Positions 8,575-17,186 of a DNA stretch of 64,000 bases are shown here, piece by piece. A program made the translations under genes and the position numbers. Numbering within the stretch: the first letter of the stretch is position 1; each line of letters starts with the position of its first letter. This DNA comes from Allosalinactinospora lopnorensis (GTDB lineage Bacteria; Actinomycetota; Actinomycetes; Streptosporangiales; Streptosporangiaceae), in contig NZ_LAJC01000002.1 of the NCBI RefSeq assembly GCF_000981225.1, positions 1-64,000 of the forward strand, written 5' to 3'. The notes under the pieces are model-generated. The model was not told the DNA's origin, made no database searches, and was given only the letters and a program-made list of their open reading frames with translations.

Positions 8575-9443
8575 CCAAGGCGGGAGAGCTCGACCCGGGC
8601 CACCGACTTTACATCGCTGCACTGCTCGGTGGTGAGTCGGGAGCGCCAACTCCCGATGTCCGGTGACTTGCTGCGCACCAGGTCCTTCGCCGAGACCCGC
8701 GTCCCGGTGAACTCCCGCAGCCGCTCCGCCGCCTCCACCTCGCCGCCGGCCAGGTCCTCGTAGCGCAGCGTCATCAGCTGCCGGGGGTCGAGCACCCCGT
8801 GCAGCTGAGCGGAGAGCCGCACCGCGCCGCGCCAGCGCATCGCGCACTTGGCCGCCGTCGACAGTCCCTGGTAGTCGGCGCGCTCCGATTCGGTCTCGAT
8901 GCCGAAGAACGGGTTGGGCAGTTCGTGGTCCAGGTTCGCCAGGCTCGGCCGGAACCAGGTCAGCGAGTGATCGTCGGAGAGCATGTCCGCGGTGACATCC
9001 CGGCCGTCCCGGATGATCTGCACGAACACCGCGTCCTCGAATGCCGTGCTCAGTGCCTTCGCGCAGTACAGCAGATCGGGGCTCGCGTCGCCGAACCGCG
9101 TCACCTCCCGGGCGTGCCGGCACGGTTCGGCCGCCTTGCGCGCCGGGACGCGCTTGGTGGGGCAGCGCGGGCAGGTGAGCGGGGTGAGCTGCCAGGCTTC
9201 GGCGAAGGCGTCGCGCAGCAGGGTCGCGGTTCCCGACGCGTTCTCCTCAGCGAGCGAGGGGCGGCGGGCTATGGCATACACCGCGTTCAGCACCCCGGGG
9301 GTGATCGAACCGAGATGGAATCCGGGCGTGCGCCGCAGCGCCTGGGCGATCAGGTTCACTCCCGAGTGCGGGGCGCCCAGGACGAAGACGGGACGGCGGA
9401 CCTTGGTCCCGTTCACGACGAGTATGTACGGCTGCTGCTTCAT
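8565..9443 (-). CDS. sulfotransferase family protein
   Basis: A 292-aa P-loop sulfotransferase that would use PAPS as sulfate donor; the acceptor is unknown. ATG 9443 begins MKQQPYILVV. The 5'-phosphosulfate loop is VFVLGAPHSGVNLIAQAL near residue 19, and the 3'-phosphate region is FVQIIRDGRDVTADML near residue 133. A CPRCPTK sequence and a nearby Cys near residue 90 might form a small metal site, as seen in some bacterial members. The C-terminal part LMTLRYEDLAGG is also typical. It is convergent with the truncated hydrolase gene and transcribed away from the sirtuin gene. Confidence 0.82.
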   Translation of the reverse strand: MKQQPYILVVNGTKVRRPVFVLGAPHSGVNLIAQALRRTPGFHLGSITPGVLNAVYAIARRPSLAEENASGTATLLRDAFAEAWQLTPLTCPRCPTKRVPARKAAEPCRHAREVTRFGDASPDLLYCAKALSTAFEDAVFVQIIRDGRDVTADMLSDDHSLTWFRPSLANLDHELPNPFFGIETESERADYQGLSTAAKCAMRWRGAVRLSAQLHGVLDPRQLMTLRYEDLAGGEVEAAERLREFTGTRVSAKDLVRSKSPDIGSWRSRLTTEQCSDVKSVARVELSRLGYL

Positions 9444-9702
9444 GGGTAGGTCGATTTTGGCACCTTTTGCCGGAGTCTCGTACACACCTCGCCGAATTCC
9501 GCTCCTGGCACAGCGGCGCACCCGCGGTGTGACCAGGGTCATTTCCCTGGATCCGCCGCCCGCGAACAGTCCTGACCTGCCGAGTTCCGGCTGGCTTCCG
9601 CGCGGCGGGCCCGTCGCCGAGTGACATTCTGACGTGCAACGCTGCGAGAATGAGACAACAGCGGGTAACCGAAGTATGCGACTGGAACGGTGAGGACGTG
9701 TG

Positions 9703-10476
9703 ATGGCCGCAGCCCCGAACCATGCCGACGCCGCTGCGATCCTGGCCGGCAGCGATAGGGTAACGATCCTCACCGGAGCCGGAATCTCCACGGACTCCGG
9801 CATACCGGACTTCCGCGGGCCGCAAGGACTGTGGACGACCAACCCCGGAGCGGCCGCGATGTTCGACATCGACACCTACATGTCCGATGCCGACGTGCGC
9901 CGCGAGGTCTGGCGGATGCGCGGTGCCCATCCCGCCTGGACCGCCGAACCCAACGCGGCGCACCGCGCCCTCGCCGAACTCGACCGCTCTGGCCGGCTGC
10001 GTGCGCTCATCACGCAGAACGTCGACGGCCTGCACCAGGCGGCCGGTAGCGATCCCGAGCACGTCATCGAGGTGCACGGGACCGTTCTCTGGGTGATCTG
10101 CATGTCCTGCGGCCTGCGCACCCGCACACCGGATGTGCTCGCCCGGCTGGAGGAGGAGTCCGATCCCCGCTGCATGGACTGCGGAGGCATCCAGAAGGCC
10201 GACACGATCTCCTTCGGCCAGCGGCTGAAGCCCGACGTCCTGGAAGCCGCCATCGAGGCCGCCGGCGACTGCGAGGCGTTCCTGGCCGTGGGCACCTCCC
10301 TGGCGGTGCACCCCGTGGCCGGGCTCTGCGACATCGCCCTGGAGCGAGGAGCCGCGCTGGTCATCGTCAACGCCGAACCCACCCCCTACGACGACGCCGC
10401 CCGCGTGGTTCTGCGCGAGCCGATCGGGGAGGCCGTCCCGGCGCTGGCCGACGCGATGTCGGGGGTGCGTGGGTAG
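9703..10476 (+). CDS. NAD-dependent protein deacylase (sirtuin, Sir2 family)
   Basis: A 257-aa class III sirtuin that removes acyl groups from lysine using NAD. The start is ATG 9703, preceded directly by an in-frame GTG at 9700. Motifs in order are [16 protein letters not shown] (NAD loop, near residue 23), [13 protein letters not shown] near 104 and catalytic His in VIEVHGTV near 124. Four zinc cysteines follow as CMSC and [15 protein letters not shown] and IVNAEPTP come later. The intact zinc module marks a deacylase rather than the NADase SIR2 effectors of phage defence. It is convergent with the NACHT gene, with 11 bases between stops, so co-transcription is not expected. Confidence 0.92.
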   Translation: MAAAPNHADAAAILAGSDRVTILTGAGISTDSGIPDFRGPQGLWTTNPGAAAMFDIDTYMSDADVRREVWRMRGAHPAWTAEPNAAHRALAELDRSGRLRALITQNVDGLHQAAGSDPEHVIEVHGTVLWVICMSCGLRTRTPDVLARLEEESDPRCMDCGGIQKADTISFGQRLKPDVLEAAIEAAGDCEAFLAVGTSLAVHPVAGLCDIALERGAALVIVNAEPTPYDDAARVVLREPIGEAVPALADAMSGVRG

Positions 10477-10487
10477 CCGGCCGGCGC

Positions 10488-13400
10488 TCACCGGCCGCCG
10501 CTTCCGGCGGGGCTCTGGTTCCCGCCCTCCTTGTGCTGGGTACGCGCCCTGGAAGGGATGGGCGGCGCGGAAGCGCTGCCCTCCAACCGGTCGTGGTCGT
10601 CCAGCAGGCGGTCGATGCGGTCGTCGGGGATACTGAGGTAGGGCCGGATCGCGTCCAGGACAGGCGTGACCTCTTCCCGGGAGAGGCGCGGGCCGGGGAC
10701 GACGGATTCGAGTTCGTACAGGTAGTTCGACACGTACACCACGAGCGCGCCGTGGTTCCTGTGGTTGGTCTGTCCCAGATCCTCGGCCGCCTGCCGGAGC
10801 ACGAGCAACTCCAACCTCCCCAGCTGCCTGCTGTGCAGGAGCCGGTGGTAGCGGAATAGCCGGTTCGACATGTCGTGTGCCGCGGGTGCCAACCGCAGTT
10901 CCAGAACGTCGTGCAGTTCGTTCCACGCGGCGTCGGGGTCGTCCGGATCGCTGTACCAGGTGAGCAGGTCCGTGGACACGTGCCGGACGTACGGCCCGAG
11001 CGTCAGGAAGACGCGCGCCGCCGTGCCGTTGGCGCGCAGCGCTGTGGAACGCAGCAGTGTCGACGTCACGCTGCCGAACGGGACGGTGGTGTCGTAGGGA
11101 TTGGTGACCGACGTCTCCCCGGTGATGTCCTTGTGCACCTCGAAGCCGAGGCATTCGCCGATGTTCACGGGCTCGCCGTGTTCGCGCTCGATGCGGGTGT
11201 GGCCCTCGCCCTCCCAGAAGCCGAGGTGCCGGGTCCGGATGGTGTTGAGCAACCCGTGCCACGCGTCGCCGGCGATGCTCCGCCACTGGTTGGCCAGCAG
11301 CAGCCAGCGCCTCCACGGCGCGTGCTCCCCGGGGAACAGCTCGGCGAGGTCGAGTTCCTCGCAGACACAGACGAGCAGGACGACCAGGTTGGCGGTGTAG
11401 TTCGCCTGCCTGGTGGTGATGGGCGCGCGCCACGGGGCGTAGTCGGAGAAGGACCGGTTGGGCTGCGGGAACGGCGCGTCGTGGAAGAGCTCGATGAGCA
11501 GGGTCCGGTACTCGTCGAGGGCGGTCGGCTCCTCGGTGAAACGCTGTCGAAGGAGCTCGCCGGTGAACTCCACGATGGCGGACCGGCTGCAGAGCAGCGC
11601 GAACGAGGTCACCGCGTAGAGCAGGCCGTCGTCCAGTGGGGAGGCGAAGCGCCGCCGCACCGCGTGTTGGCGGTCGGCGGCCAGCTCGTCGAGGGTCGAG
11701 GCCACCATGCGTGCCACGAGGAATTCGGCGAAGGTGGCGTGCAGGAACTCGTACACGCCGGCGGTCCGGCCGCCGTGGCGCGCCCGCGACTCGTGGATGA
11801 AGAAGAACCGGCCGAGCACCTGGTGGGCGTCGCTGACCGTGCCGTGCAGCCCCGTTTCGGCGGGCCGCGCCGCGGGTTCCGGGAGCAGCGCGGCGAGGTC
11901 GCGGTCCAGCTCCTCGGCGGCCACGCTCTGCCGGTGCCGGGCGAACATGGCCATGGCGGCGATCTCCAGCCGGCGCAGCTCGTGCTCCACCGCGCTTTCG
12001 GTCTCCCGGTCGCTGAGGTTCGGGTGGTGCTTGGCCACCTCCCGCCGGGCGAACATGGCGAGCATCCGCTCATAGAGCTCGCTGCGGGAGAGCGTGCCGC
12101 CCGACTGGAGGGCGTTGCCGTCGGCGTCGTAGAGCAGCAGCATGAGCAGCAGCAGCGGCTGCTCGGCCAGCTCCCGGTAGGCCAGCACGGCCTCCGGGGA
12201 CAGCGGGGCCAGGCCGCGGGAGGCCAGCGTGCCGGAGTTGGCCGAGTTCCAGATGTCGAGCATCCGGACGATCTGGTTCGCACTGAACGGTTCCAGCCGG
12301 ACGAGAACGCAGCCGGGCGGGAACCGGATCCGGTCGGCGACGACCGTCCGGCTGGTGACGATCACCGCCACGGGCTGGCCCAATGCCGCCTGGTCCTCCT
12401 GGAACTGCTGCACCTGTTCCAGGTAGTCGGACCGGTTGGCCCCGGTGGCCTGCAGCAGTTCGTCGAACCCGTCCAGGATGACCACGGGCTGCGCGCCGGC
12501 GGCCGCCTCCACGAGGTCGCGCCAGGCGACGTCGCGGTGCAGCTGCCCCGAGATCCCCTCCTCGATCTGCTTGCGGACGGGCGCGTCCGCGTTGACCCCG
12601 CGCAGTTCCACCCGGACCGGGAGGAAGTCCTGCGCCGGGAGGCGGGCGGCGAGCATCTCGGTGAGCTTGGACTTGCCCGCGCCCGGGTGGCCGAGGATCA
12701 CGATGGGGTGCGTGGCGCATGAAGTCTGGGTGAGGAGCCCGGCGAGCAGCCGCTGCAGGTCCTCGTGCGGCGCCGCCTCGTGCCACCAGTCCTCAGACGC
12801 CGGCCGGCAGTCCCTGTGCGCGGGGCGGACCCGCCCCCGGGGGTGGATGTAGGCCTCTTCCAGGGTGGGGAAGGTGAGGTGGTCCGGTGTGTCGAGGGTG
12901 GAGAGGAGCGGGCGCCGCAGCGTGCGCCGGTAGAGGGTGTTCAGTTCCCGGACGTGCTGGTGCGCTTTGGCGGCCGGCGACAGTTGGACGAGCAGGTCTT
13001 CCAGCCCGGAGAAACCGGTCGCCAGGTCGGAGCGGGTGGCCTGGTGCTCGGCGAGGTCCACCCACACGCCGAACTCCGGCACATCGGCCGCCAGCCGCCG
13101 GTAGGACTCCTGGAAGCGGCGTTGGGCCTTCTCCGTGACCACCTCGGTGAACCGGCCGAGCTGGGGGGAGCGGTTCGAGTACGACTCCGGCAGCCTGCCG
13201 AGCGGCCGCACCAGTCTGAGCGCATTGTGGGGGGCGCCATCCGGTTCCGGTGCCCCGAAGGCCGATGTGTCGGAGAGCGCGAGCGGCGGATGCGTTCCCG
13301 CGTTGAGCATCTGCCCGACGAGGAGCGTGAGTTCTTCCTCCGTGATCCCCAACTCGGTGAGGTCCGGGGTGTCCGGATCGTCGAGCGTTTCATCCAGCGC

Positions 13401-13667
13401 CTCAAGGAGCGAGACGGTCAGCAGGATCCGGTAGGCGGCGTCGATCCGCTCGGTGCGGTCCCACCTGCTCACGCCGCTGATCCTCTCCCGGATGCCGGTG
13501 AGCAGCCCGCGCCCTTTCGCGACGAGCTCGCCGCGCAGCCCGAAGAGATCGGGCACCCCCACGGCCCCCAACCCGCCGTCGAGGAGCTTCTCCGCGAGGT
13601 CCAGGACGGCCGAGTCGTCCTTGCCGAGCACTTTCAGGGCGTCGGCGTAGCCGAACTTCTTCGCCAT
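10488..13667 (-). CDS. NACHT-domain STAND NTPase with N-terminal helical domain
   Basis: A 1059-aa signal-transduction NTPase. Residues 1 to about 290 are all-helical and begin MAKKFGYADALKVLGKDD, which resembles the NACHT N-terminal helical domain class common in actinomycetes (NNH7-like; from memory). The NACHT core has Walker A ILGHPGAGKSKLTEML near 325, Walker B VVILDGFDELLQ near 395, sensor-like VIVTSRTVV near 440 and the winged-helix segment LEPFSANQIVRMLDIW. The sequence GVYEFLHATFAEFLVARMV near 640 is the usual NACHT C-terminal helix. About 400 helical residues of unknown sensor function follow, ending in a charged tail. Relatives of this architecture include anti-phage proteins, but no separate effector is seen beside it. 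Confidence 0.88.
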   Translation of the reverse strand: MAKKFGYADALKVLGKDDSAVLDLAEKLLDGGLGAVGVPDLFGLRGELVAKGRGLLTGIRERISGVSRWDRTERIDAAYRILLTVSLLEALDETLDDPDTPDLTELGITEEELTLLVGQMLNAGTHPPLALSDTSAFGAPEPDGAPHNALRLVRPLGRLPESYSNRSPQLGRFTEVVTEKAQRRFQESYRRLAADVPEFGVWVDLAEHQATRSDLATGFSGLEDLLVQLSPAAKAHQHVRELNTLYRRTLRRPLLSTLDTPDHLTFPTLEEAYIHPRGRVRPAHRDCRPASEDWWHEAAPHEDLQRLLAGLLTQTSCATHPIVILGHPGAGKSKLTEMLAARLPAQDFLPVRVELRGVNADAPVRKQIEEGISGQLHRDVAWRDLVEAAAGAQPVVILDGFDELLQATGANRSDYLEQVQQFQEDQAALGQPVAVIVTSRTVVADRIRFPPGCVLVRLEPFSANQIVRMLDIWNSANSGTLASRGLAPLSPEAVLAYRELAEQPLLLLMLLLYDADGNALQSGGTLSRSELYERMLAMFARREVAKHHPNLSDRETESAVEHELRRLEIAAMAMFARHRQSVAAEELDRDLAALLPEPAARPAETGLHGTVSDAHQVLGRFFFIHESRARHGGRTAGVYEFLHATFAEFLVARMVASTLDELAADRQHAVRRRFASPLDDGLLYAVTSFALLCSRSAIVEFTGELLRQRFTEEPTALDEYRTLLIELFHDAPFPQPNRSFSDYAPWRAPITTRQANYTANLVVLLVCVCEELDLAELFPGEHAPWRRWLLLANQWRSIAGDAWHGLLNTIRTRHLGFWEGEGHTRIEREHGEPVNIGECLGFEVHKDITGETSVTNPYDTTVPFGSVTSTLLRSTALRANGTAARVFLTLGPYVRHVSTDLLTWYSDPDDPDAAWNELHDVLELRLAPAAHDMSNRLFRYHRLLHSRQLGRLELLVLRQAAEDLGQTNHRNHGALVVYVSNYLYELESVVPGPRLSREEVTPVLDAIRPYLSIPDDRIDRLLDDHDRLEGSASAPPIPSRARTQHKEGGNQSPAGSGGR

Positions 13668-13897
13668 TGGGGGACGGCCTTCCTAAGCGCCTTATGCGGT
13701 TGGTGCGCACCCGGGAAAGGGCGGACCACCACATTGAAGTACCGGAAAGGGGACTCGCTCAAACGGCGGTCACCGCGGAACGAATGGAAGGCCGGAACCG
13801 GACGACCGGTAGTAGTCGCGATCCACCGCCCATCCGAAATGATCCCTCCGGAAAGAGGGCCAGGCCGGTCGGGGCGGAGACGCGGCCGGAAACGGCG

Positions 13898-14722
13898 CTA
13901 ATCCGAACACGGCCCATCGATGGTGTTGTCGCTACCGGAGTCGTTCATCGATCCGGCCCTGCCGGAGCACGAGACGTTGTTCTCGCTTCCGGCGAGCGTG
14001 AGAGGGCCGTCGACGGATTCGAGCGAAACGGTGTTGCGCCTCCCGGAGATGTAGACCGTCTCGCACGCCCCACTCAGGGCCACGGTCGCTTCGTCGGCCT
14101 GGATCTGGACCGACAGGCCGTCGCAGTCGCGATTCTCCTTCGACCTGTTGTCGCCGATGGTCAGGTCGTATCCGTTCCCGTTCCCGTTGCCGTCTCCGAT
14201 GTTTCCGTTCCCGTTGTTGTTGCTGTTTCCGTCCCCGTCGTCGTCCCCGTCGTCGTCCTCATCATCCTCCTCGCTCGGCGTCGGTGACGGACTCGGCGAG
14301 GGGGAGGCCGAGGGTGACCGCGACGGTGACGGGCTCGGCGAGGGCTCCTGCCCGGGGAGTTGCACGTTCCTCTCGCACCATGCGCGCATCGTTTCGACCC
14401 AGTTCCGGGTGGCGTCCTCCTCCTCGACGGCGAGCAGGTGAACCTCGGGTATGACACCGCCCACCATCGCCTGGCCCCACGCCTCCTTCTCGTAGGATTC
14501 CGCGAGTTCGATCTCGTCCGGGTCGTCGCCGTTCTCGTCGCGGATCTCCCTGGCCTCGGCAAGCTTCTCGCATAGCGAGCGCTCGGCCTCGCCGATCTCC
14601 TCCGCCGGTCCCACGACCCCTTCCCACTCCGAGGGCCAGTTCGCCTGTCCCTGCGCGTTCTCTTCTCGCATGCATGCCGTCAGCAGCACCAGTACCGCGA
14701 ATGCAGGCAGTAGTCCACGCAT
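13898..14722 (-). CDS. secreted lipoprotein with Pro-Ser, Asp and Asn-Gly linkers and a DUF3060-like domain
   Basis: A 274-aa protein. ATG 14722 gives a lipoprotein signal peptide with lipobox LLTAC (Cys17). Residues about 18-125 are a charged helical region. A low-complexity linker follows, of PSPSPSRSPSASPSPS type, then an acidic EDDEDDDGDDDGDG block and an NNNGNGN block. The C-terminal 90 residues (IQADEATVALSGACETVYIS, then NTVSLESVDGPLTLAGSENN) show the repeated N-T-V/S-G pattern of DUF3060 beta-helical domains. It should be anchored on the outer face of the membrane. The promoter and first 45 codons are duplicated upstream (14889-15154). Function unknown. Confidence 0.82.
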   Translation of the reverse strand: MRGLLPAFAVLVLLTACMREENAQGQANWPSEWEGVVGPAEEIGEAERSLCEKLAEAREIRDENGDDPDEIELAESYEKEAWGQAMVGGVIPEVHLLAVEEEDATRNWVETMRAWCERNVQLPGQEPSPSPSPSRSPSASPSPSPSPTPSEEDDEDDDGDDDGDGNSNNNGNGNIGDGNGNGNGYDLTIGDNRSKENRDCDGLSVQIQADEATVALSGACETVYISGRRNTVSLESVDGPLTLAGSENNVSCSGRAGSMNDSGSDNTIDGPCSD

Positions 14723-14850
14723 TACGATTCCTCCCTGCATCATGGTTCCTCTGCCGGAGATCGGGGCGGTGACGCGCGCCGCAGTGCGGAACGAAGCGAG
14801 TCAGGTACATCCAGGTGAACGTGGGCCTCAGTGTGCAGGTTCGGACATAG
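14584..14850 (-). repeat. tandem duplication, copy A (promoter and 5' end of the lipoprotein gene)
   Basis: About 267 bases covering the first 45 codons and about 125 bases upstream. They match 14889-15154 at an offset of about 305 bases. Shared blocks include GAATGCAGG-AGTAGTCCACGC and AGGTGAACGTGGGCCTCAG. The copies have diverged by substitution and small indels, so the duplication is not recent. Confidence 0.85.
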
Positions 14851-15024
14851 TCGAAACGAGGCGCTTTCGGGCACGACGGTCGTCCCCCCGGCCTCGCCGA
14901 TCTCCTCCGTTGGTCCCGCGACCCCTTCCCGCTCCGGCGGCCAATCCGCTTTTCCCGGCGTCTCGCCCTTGCCTGTGCATGTGGGCAATAGCAGTACCGC
15001 GAATGCAGGAAGTAGTCCACGCAT
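14740..15024 (-). pseudogene. truncated duplicate of the DUF3060-like lipoprotein
   Basis: From ATG 15024 the reading frame gives MRGLLPAFAVLLLPTCTGKG, clearly the paralogue of the lipoprotein start at 14722, with a weaker lipobox (LLPTC). Similarity lasts to GVAGPTEEIGEAGG, after which the frame runs into the promoter repeat of copy A and ends at 14740 with unrelated residues. The 94-aa product lacks the linker and DUF3060-like domain. It is best read as the remnant of a tandem gene duplication with loss of the 3' part. A short secreted lipopeptide is possible but unsupported. Confidence 0.75.
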
Positions 15025-15154
15025 GACGACTCCTCCCCGCGTCGTGGTTTCCCCGCCAGGGGGCGATGGCGTGACACGCGCCATAGTGAGGAACGGGCGG
15101 TGAACCAGGTACATCAAGGTGAACGTGGGCCTCAGTGTGGGGGTTCGGGACATG
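14889..15154 (-). repeat. tandem duplication, copy B
   Basis: The second copy of the repeat at 14584-14850, containing the start of the truncated lipoprotein and its upstream region. Weaker similarity may run on to about 15180, matching sequence near 14875. Confidence 0.85.
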
Positions 15155-15536
15155 GACGGACCAAGGTGCTTCGTCGGACAGTAGGACACCGTCCAGGACA
15201 CCTTCCATGGTGTGCACGTTGATGTCCACCTGTCCCATGGGCACCAGAAGCCTCGACCACCGACAACCTTGGCGCGTTGGTCGTCGAGGCGATCAGCCTG
15301 CGTTCCCGAAGCACAGACGGTGTCACCGTGCGATATCGGGGCTCGTCGGCTGTCCGGTGTCCGACCTGTCGGGATCCCCGCGGCGGGCCCGGGCTCTGTT
15401 CGTCGGCTCGGGCCCGCCGGACCATACACTCGTAGTTGTCGTCCGCTTTCGGCGGTCGCCGGTGGTGAATCCGTACGCAAGAGTGCACCGAGCGCACCGT
15501 CGCGGGTGGTGGGTGCGGGGGAGGGCTGGCCCGCCT
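15155..15536. other. intergenic region with a GC-rich hairpin at 15381-15419
   Basis: No convincing gene is seen in about 380 bases. An 11-bp inverted repeat (CGGCGGGCCCG at 15381-15391 with CGGGCCCGCCG at 15409-15419) could be the terminator of the ung gene, which reads toward lower coordinates. Confidence 0.5.
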
Positions 15537-16211
15537 CTACTCGAGCCGCCAGTCGACGGGACTGCCTCCCTGCTCCTCCAGGAGGGCGTTGGCGCGGCTG
15601 AACGGGCGGGATCCGAAGAAGCCGTTGTCCGCCGACATCGGGCTCGGATGGGGCGACTCCACGCACGGAACCCCCGGCATCAGCGGACGCAGGCTGCGGG
15701 CGTCGCGTCCCCACAGGATGGCCACGAGCGGCTTGCCGCGTCCGGCGAGAGCGCGGATGGCCTGGTCGGTGACCTCTTCCCAGCCCTTGCCCCGATGCGA
15801 TCCGGGCTTGCCCGGGCGCACGGTCAAAACCCGGTTGAGCAGCATGATTCCCTGCTCGTTCCAGGGCGAGAGGTCACCGGTGGAGGGTTGGGGCAGCCCG
15901 AGGTCGTCGCGGTACTCGCGGAAGATGTTGCGCAGGCTGCCCGGCGGCTTGACATCGGGAGCGACGGAGAAGCTGAGCCCTACGGCGTGCCCGGGAGTGG
16001 GGTAGGGGTCCTGTCCCACGATCAGCACACGTATGTCATCGAAGGGCTGCTGGAAGGCGCGGAAAATGTTCTCCCCGGAGGGAAGGTAGGTGCGCTCCTC
16101 GGCGACCTCCTGGCGAAGGAACTCGCCCATCTCCTTGATACGGCCGGACACCGGTTGGAGAGCCTCGGCCCAGCCGTTGTCCATGATCTCGTGTAGTGGT
16201 TGTCCTGGCAT
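15537..16211 (-). CDS. ung: family 1 uracil-DNA glycosylase
   Basis: A 224-aa enzyme that excises uracil from DNA in base excision repair. ATG 16211 begins [18 protein letters not shown]. The water-activating motif [17 protein letters not shown] (catalytic Asp near residue 66), the uracil-binding [16 protein letters not shown] and the leucine-loop motif HPSPMSA near residue 187 are all present. The length matches E. coli Ung. It is monocistronic, with an MgtC-like gene upstream on the same strand but 120 bases away. Confidence 0.95.
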   Translation of the reverse strand: MPGQPLHEIMDNGWAEALQPVSGRIKEMGEFLRQEVAEERTYLPSGENIFRAFQQPFDDIRVLIVGQDPYPTPGHAVGLSFSVAPDVKPPGSLRNIFREYRDDLGLPQPSTGDLSPWNEQGIMLLNRVLTVRPGKPGSHRGKGWEEVTDQAIRALAGRGKPLVAILWGRDARSLRPLMPGVPCVESPHPSPMSADNGFFGSRPFSRANALLEEQGGSPVDWRLE

Positions 16212-16334
16212 GGTTCAGCACCATAGTGCTCGACGCGACATGCATGACCAATTCGTGAGTCCAGCGGAGCGGGAATCAGCCACAGCTCTTCCCCGAGTCA
16301 ACCCTCTCCGTGTTCCGTCGCCAAGTGGGGGTGG

Positions 16335-17117
16335 TCATTCGTCCTGGTCTTCCAGATCGCCCCACTGGACCGCGAGGACCCCGTCGGTCTCCGACAGCGC
16401 CACGGCCAGGTCGTCGAGATCCCCCCTACCGTGCACGCGCAGCAGGAGGTCGACCGCGGGGACGTCTGGGGCTCTGACCTGGCGCCGGGCGGTGTGCACC
16501 TCCTGCACTGCGAAGTGCTGCTGTGTGGCCAGGGCCAGGATGCCGCGCAGTACCCCGCGCCCGTCCTCGTAGCTGATCCGGAAGAGCGCGGTGGCCGGTC
16601 TCGACCGCGTCAGCCACCGCACCACCGGCGGGTAGGCCGATACCACCAGGAAATGGCCCGCGGTGACCGCGGTCGCGACCAGCCACAGCCCCGCCCCGGC
16701 CGCGGTGCCCACGGCCGCCGATACCCAGATGGTGGCGGCTGTGGTCAGGCCGCGGACGATGTCCTGGCGCACGAAGATGAGCCCGGCGCCGATGAAGCCG
16801 ATGCCGGAGACGATCTGCGCCGCCAGGCGCGAAGGGTCGAGCGAAATGTCGGGGTCCGCGAGGACGTCTTGGAAGCCGAACTTGCTCACCACGACGAAGA
16901 GGGCGGCACCGAGCCCCACCAGGGTGTGGGTGCGCAGGCCCGCGCTCTTCTGCCGGAGCTCCCGCTCGAACCCGATCAGCGAGCACAGCACCAGCGCGGT
17001 GAGCAGCGCCAGGAGCTGCGTCGGTCCTTGAGTGGAGAGGTCCGGCTGGGCCAGGGGCGCCGTTTCCAGCACTGCCACCGTTCTCGCCTCCCCCCGGCCA
17101 TGCGACGGTGCACTCAC
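16335..17117 (-). CDS. MgtC/SapB family membrane protein with C-terminal ACT-like domain
   Basis: A 260-aa membrane protein. After a polar N-terminus, residues about 33-165 form four or five hydrophobic helices with the family signatures [33 protein letters not shown] and [21 protein letters not shown]. Residues about 175-260 form a soluble domain resembling the ACT-like C-terminus of MgtC proteins. In pathogens MgtC supports survival in low magnesium and inhibits the F-ATPase; in free-living actinomycetes the role is not established. GTG or ATG codons further inside are alternative starts, because the first 14 residues are atypical. Confidence 0.85.
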   Translation of the reverse strand: MSAPSHGRGEARTVAVLETAPLAQPDLSTQGPTQLLALLTALVLCSLIGFERELRQKSAGLRTHTLVGLGAALFVVVSKFGFQDVLADPDISLDPSRLAAQIVSGIGFIGAGLIFVRQDIVRGLTTAATIWVSAAVGTAAGAGLWLVATAVTAGHFLVVSAYPPVVRWLTRSRPATALFRISYEDGRGVLRGILALATQQHFAVQEVHTARRQVRAPDVPAVDLLLRVHGRGDLDDLAVALSETDGVLAVQWGDLEDQDE

Positions 17118-17186
17118 AGTACGACTGGAAAGGGGGCGGACTAGGGAGCGCGCCCAGCGCGTCGCCGAGGGGACAGGGCTGCCCCT

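Noticed and set aside
9703-10476. SIR2 NADase effector of a defence system
   Set aside because: All four zinc cysteines and the deacylase motifs are present, as in ordinary CobB-type sirtuins.
10875-12722. 615-codon plus-strand frame opposite the NACHT gene
   Set aside because: Low-complexity Gly, Val and Arg content and no motif; the minus-strand protein carries complete Walker motifs.
14150-14340. Short tandem DNA repeats as CRISPR or VNTR
   Set aside because: They encode Pro-Ser, Asp and Asn-Gly linker residues in the lipoprotein frame; no regular repeat-spacer pattern.
15212-15601. 129-codon plus-strand frame upstream of ung's 3' end
   Set aside because: Arg- and Ser-rich composition, no ribosome site, and antisense overlap with ung.
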